Shown piece by piece: positions 4,830 to 5,917 of a stretch of 5,917 nucleotides of DNA. Both the position numbers and the translations under genes were made by a program. The notes below the pieces were generated by a model, which was given only the letters and a program-made list of their open reading frames with translations, made no database searches and was not told the origin of the DNA. The stretch comes from Bacteroidota bacterium (GTDB lineage Bacteria; Bacteroidota; Bacteroidia; Chitinophagales; Chitinophagaceae), in the NCBI GenBank assembly GCA_023392185.1, contig JAEVZP010000243.1, positions 1 through 5,917 on the forward strand. Direction: 5' to 3'. The stretch's first letter is position 1. Each line of letters starts with the position of its first letter.

Positions 4830-5315
4830 CTATTGACGCGTGTAGGTGTTCTCGTACGTGATTACTTCCGGACGGTTAAAGCTGTCGCGCTCGTTGTTTT
4901 TATAGCGGATGGTGAAGGTGCTGCCCACATCACCGATGATTTCGCCACGCATCGGATCGGCACCAAAGAAAAACCGGCGGGCATTGTTGACTTCCAGCAC
5001 GGTATCGCGCCGGATCACCTGCCAGGTAATCTCGTCGATGTTTTGCTCGGCGGGCGTACAGGATACCGCGCCGTAAAACACCTCGCCGCCGACTCCTTCG
5101 CGCAGGGTCAGGATATCGTCTTTATAACAAGCGGGCAGCTTCGGAAAAAAGTCTACCGTGGTGTCGCGCTGGGTCAGGAAATAAAAAGAGGTGCGTTTGC
5201 TGGCAGAAATCTTCCATTTCCCGCGAAGCTGGGCCGCCCGATCCGGGGGAGCAGTTTCTTTTTTACAGGCCGTGACGGCGAATGCCAGAAAAGCGAACAG
5301 AGCAATAGACCTCAT
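4830..5315 (-). CDS. Lipocalin-like lipoprotein, small envelope protein
   Basis: A 161-aa precursor. The start at 5313-5315 is chosen because it opens a clean lipoprotein signal: MRSIALFAFLAFAVTAC with lipobox VTAC and acylated C17; the residues after it (KKETAPPDR) are a typical flexible linker. An upstream in-frame extension exists but would bury the signal peptide. The mature part has the layout of lipocalin-like domains common in Bacteroidota lipoproteins: LxGKWKIS near residues 30-37, two cysteines (C63 in LPACYKDD and C86 in VSCTP) placed to form a disulfide, then strands ITWQVI, DTVLEVNN, GEIIGDV, STFTIRYKN and a final EVITYENTYTRQ. Such domains are eight-stranded barrels that may bind a hydrophobic ligand; the actual role is unknown. 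It follows the LolA-like gene by 122 nt, with its own weak promoter. Confidence 0.82.
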   Translation of the reverse strand: MRSIALFAFLAFAVTACKKETAPPDRAAQLRGKWKISASKRTSFYFLTQRDTTVDFFPKLPACYKDDILTLREGVGGEVFYGAVSCTPAEQNIDEITWQVIRRDTVLEVNNARRFFFGADPMRGEIIGDVGSTFTIRYKNNERDSFNRPEVITYENTYTRQ

Positions 5316-5345
5316 GGGAGCGAAAAAGAGAGAAACGAAGTGGTG

Positions 5346-5364
5346 CGGAAAAAAAATTTTTCCG
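5346..5364. repeat. AT-rich inverted repeat in the lipoprotein leader
   Basis: CGGAAAAA (5346-5353) and TTTTTCCG (5357-5364) form a perfect 8-bp inverted repeat around AAA. It overlaps the -7 region of the weak lipoprotein promoter, so it could be a protein-binding site, a 5' hairpin of the transcript, or a weak end for the upstream LolA-like gene transcript. Confidence 0.4.
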
Positions 5365-5395
5365 AAGATAGCAACGGAAAATTGCAGAATCCAAA
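5363..5395 (-). promoter_or_regulatory. Weak candidate promoter of the lipoprotein gene
   Basis: TTTG (5392-5395), a 21-nt spacer and TATCTTCG (5363-5370, one mismatch to TAnnTTTG) lie upstream of the lipoprotein start, giving a leader of about 40 nt. The mismatch and long spacer make it less certain than the others. Confidence 0.35.
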
Positions 5396-5437
5396 CGCAG
5401 CGGCCCAATTTGCTTAAACGAACCGGTTTGCAGCTTT

Positions 5438-5917
5438 CTATTTCTTTTTCTCTTTAAAGAAAGCGTCATCAATTCCGGTATTGACTTCGTAGCTGTTGTA
5501 ATGAATCAGAATGGTTCCTTTCTTGCGCTTGCCTTTGGCTTCCGGGGACACTTTTTCCGGAAGCGCGGTGGTTCCTTCATAGTCCATTGTTACGCTCTTG
5601 GGCATCTTGTAATCCTTTACGTCCATCTGCAACTGAATTTCATCCGGCAGGGCATACTCCAGGAAAGAGCCAAAACGCAGATTCATCAGGAAGGTGCCGT
5701 TGTCGCGGGTGGTGGTTTCAGAGCGCAGAATCAGCATCCGGTCTTCATCCACCCACAATTTCGTCAGCACAATATCAGCCGCGTCTGATTCCGGAACTAC
5801 TTTCAGCACACGCATGGCCTTGCCATTGATCTGATCGGCACCGGCGTCAATAACGGTTACCTGCCCGGTTGGCAACAGGCCGGCAAGGCTCATGTTGGCG
5901 GTGCGGTGCGGCAGGAT
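5438..5917 (-). CDS. LolA-like outer-membrane lipoprotein-sorting protein, N-terminus beyond the window
   Basis: The frame stays open to the right edge (ILPHRTAN precedes the first ATG at 5891-5893), so the visible 159 residues are the C-terminal part of a longer protein. The ATG inside the window is probably not the start, since LolA-type proteins have about 200 residues or more with a signal peptide. Features fitting the LolA/LolB-like fold (COG2834 type) are the strand pairs LWVDEDRMLILRSETTT and GTFLMNLRFGSFLEYALPDE, then YKMPKSVTMDYEG, and the ending GTILIHYNSYEVNTGIDDAFF, typical of the Bacteroidota branch. LolA carries lipoproteins across the periplasm to the outer membrane; Bacteroidota genomes hold several paralogues, so this need not be the essential one. 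A Lys-rich loop (KGKRKKG) precedes the final strand. The next gene downstream encodes a lipoprotein, a possible client, though that is only context. Confidence 0.62.
   Translation of the reverse strand: MLPHRTANMSLAGLLPTGQVTVIDAGADQINGKAMRVLKVVPESDAADIVLTKLWVDEDRMLILRSETTTRDNGTFLMNLRFGSFLEYALPDEIQLQMDVKDYKMPKSVTMDYEGTTALPEKVSPEAKGKRKKGTILIHYNSYEVNTGIDDAFFKEKKK

Noticed and set aside
5316..5408. 31-codon N-terminal extension of the lipocalin-like lipoprotein
   Set aside because: The lipoprotein signal and lipobox begin only at the internal Met (5313-5315); a longer N-terminus would not fit a signal peptidase II substrate.
2083..5417. Long plus-strand open frames opposite infC, thrS and the lipoprotein gene (for example 2751-3641, 3702-4502, 4737-5417)
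   Set aside because: They lie antisense to strongly identified genes. Their translations show no recognisable motifs and have the composition expected of a reverse-frame shadow.

Overview
The window is most likely bacterial chromosome from the phylum Bacteroidota. The basis is the promoters: at least five gene starts are preceded by the phylum's -7 element TAnnTTTG, in two cases with a TTTG or TTTA box exactly 18 nt upstream. Shine-Dalgarno sites are weak, and the proteins (a DUF2683-like antitoxin, a lipocalin-like lipoprotein, a LolA-like protein) fit the same phylum. Moderate GC suggests a Chitinophagaceae- or Cytophaga-type lineage, but that is inference. Every supported gene lies on the minus strand, so the biological order runs from the right edge to the left.

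Right part (about 4700-5917): the 3' two-thirds or so of a LolA-like outer-membrane lipoprotein-sorting protein, cut by the window edge, then a 161-aa lipocalin-like lipoprotein ending at a clear intrinsic terminator (4757-4801). Middle (2104-4676): thrS (threonyl-tRNA synthetase, complete, all catalytic, zinc and editing residues present) and infC (translation initiation factor IF-3), 41 nt apart. This is the start of the classic thrS-infC-rpmI-rplT translation cluster, but rpmI and rplT do not follow. A 16-bp perfect hairpin ends the unit.

Left part (1-2103): a 312-nt stretch without a conventional gene holds a perfect promoter, an intrinsic terminator only about 55 nt downstream, and two near-identical 22-nt elements that each begin at a start codon. 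It looks like an attenuated leader or tiny RNA ahead of the next gene. That gene encodes a 362-aa exported protein made almost wholly of ten tandem repeats of about 34 residues, of no family I recognise. Next come a compact toxin-antitoxin pair (YoeB-type mRNA interferase with a DUF2683-like rather than a classical YefM-like antitoxin, 8-nt overlap) and, at the very edge, the first 15 codons of ffh (signal recognition particle GTPase) with its promoter.

Functionally this is a housekeeping region (translation, protein targeting, lipoprotein export) with two accessory insertions: the repeat protein with its leader, and the toxin-antitoxin pair. I see no CRISPR array, tRNA, rRNA or insertion sequence. 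The least explained parts are the ten-repeat protein and the leader region in front of it.
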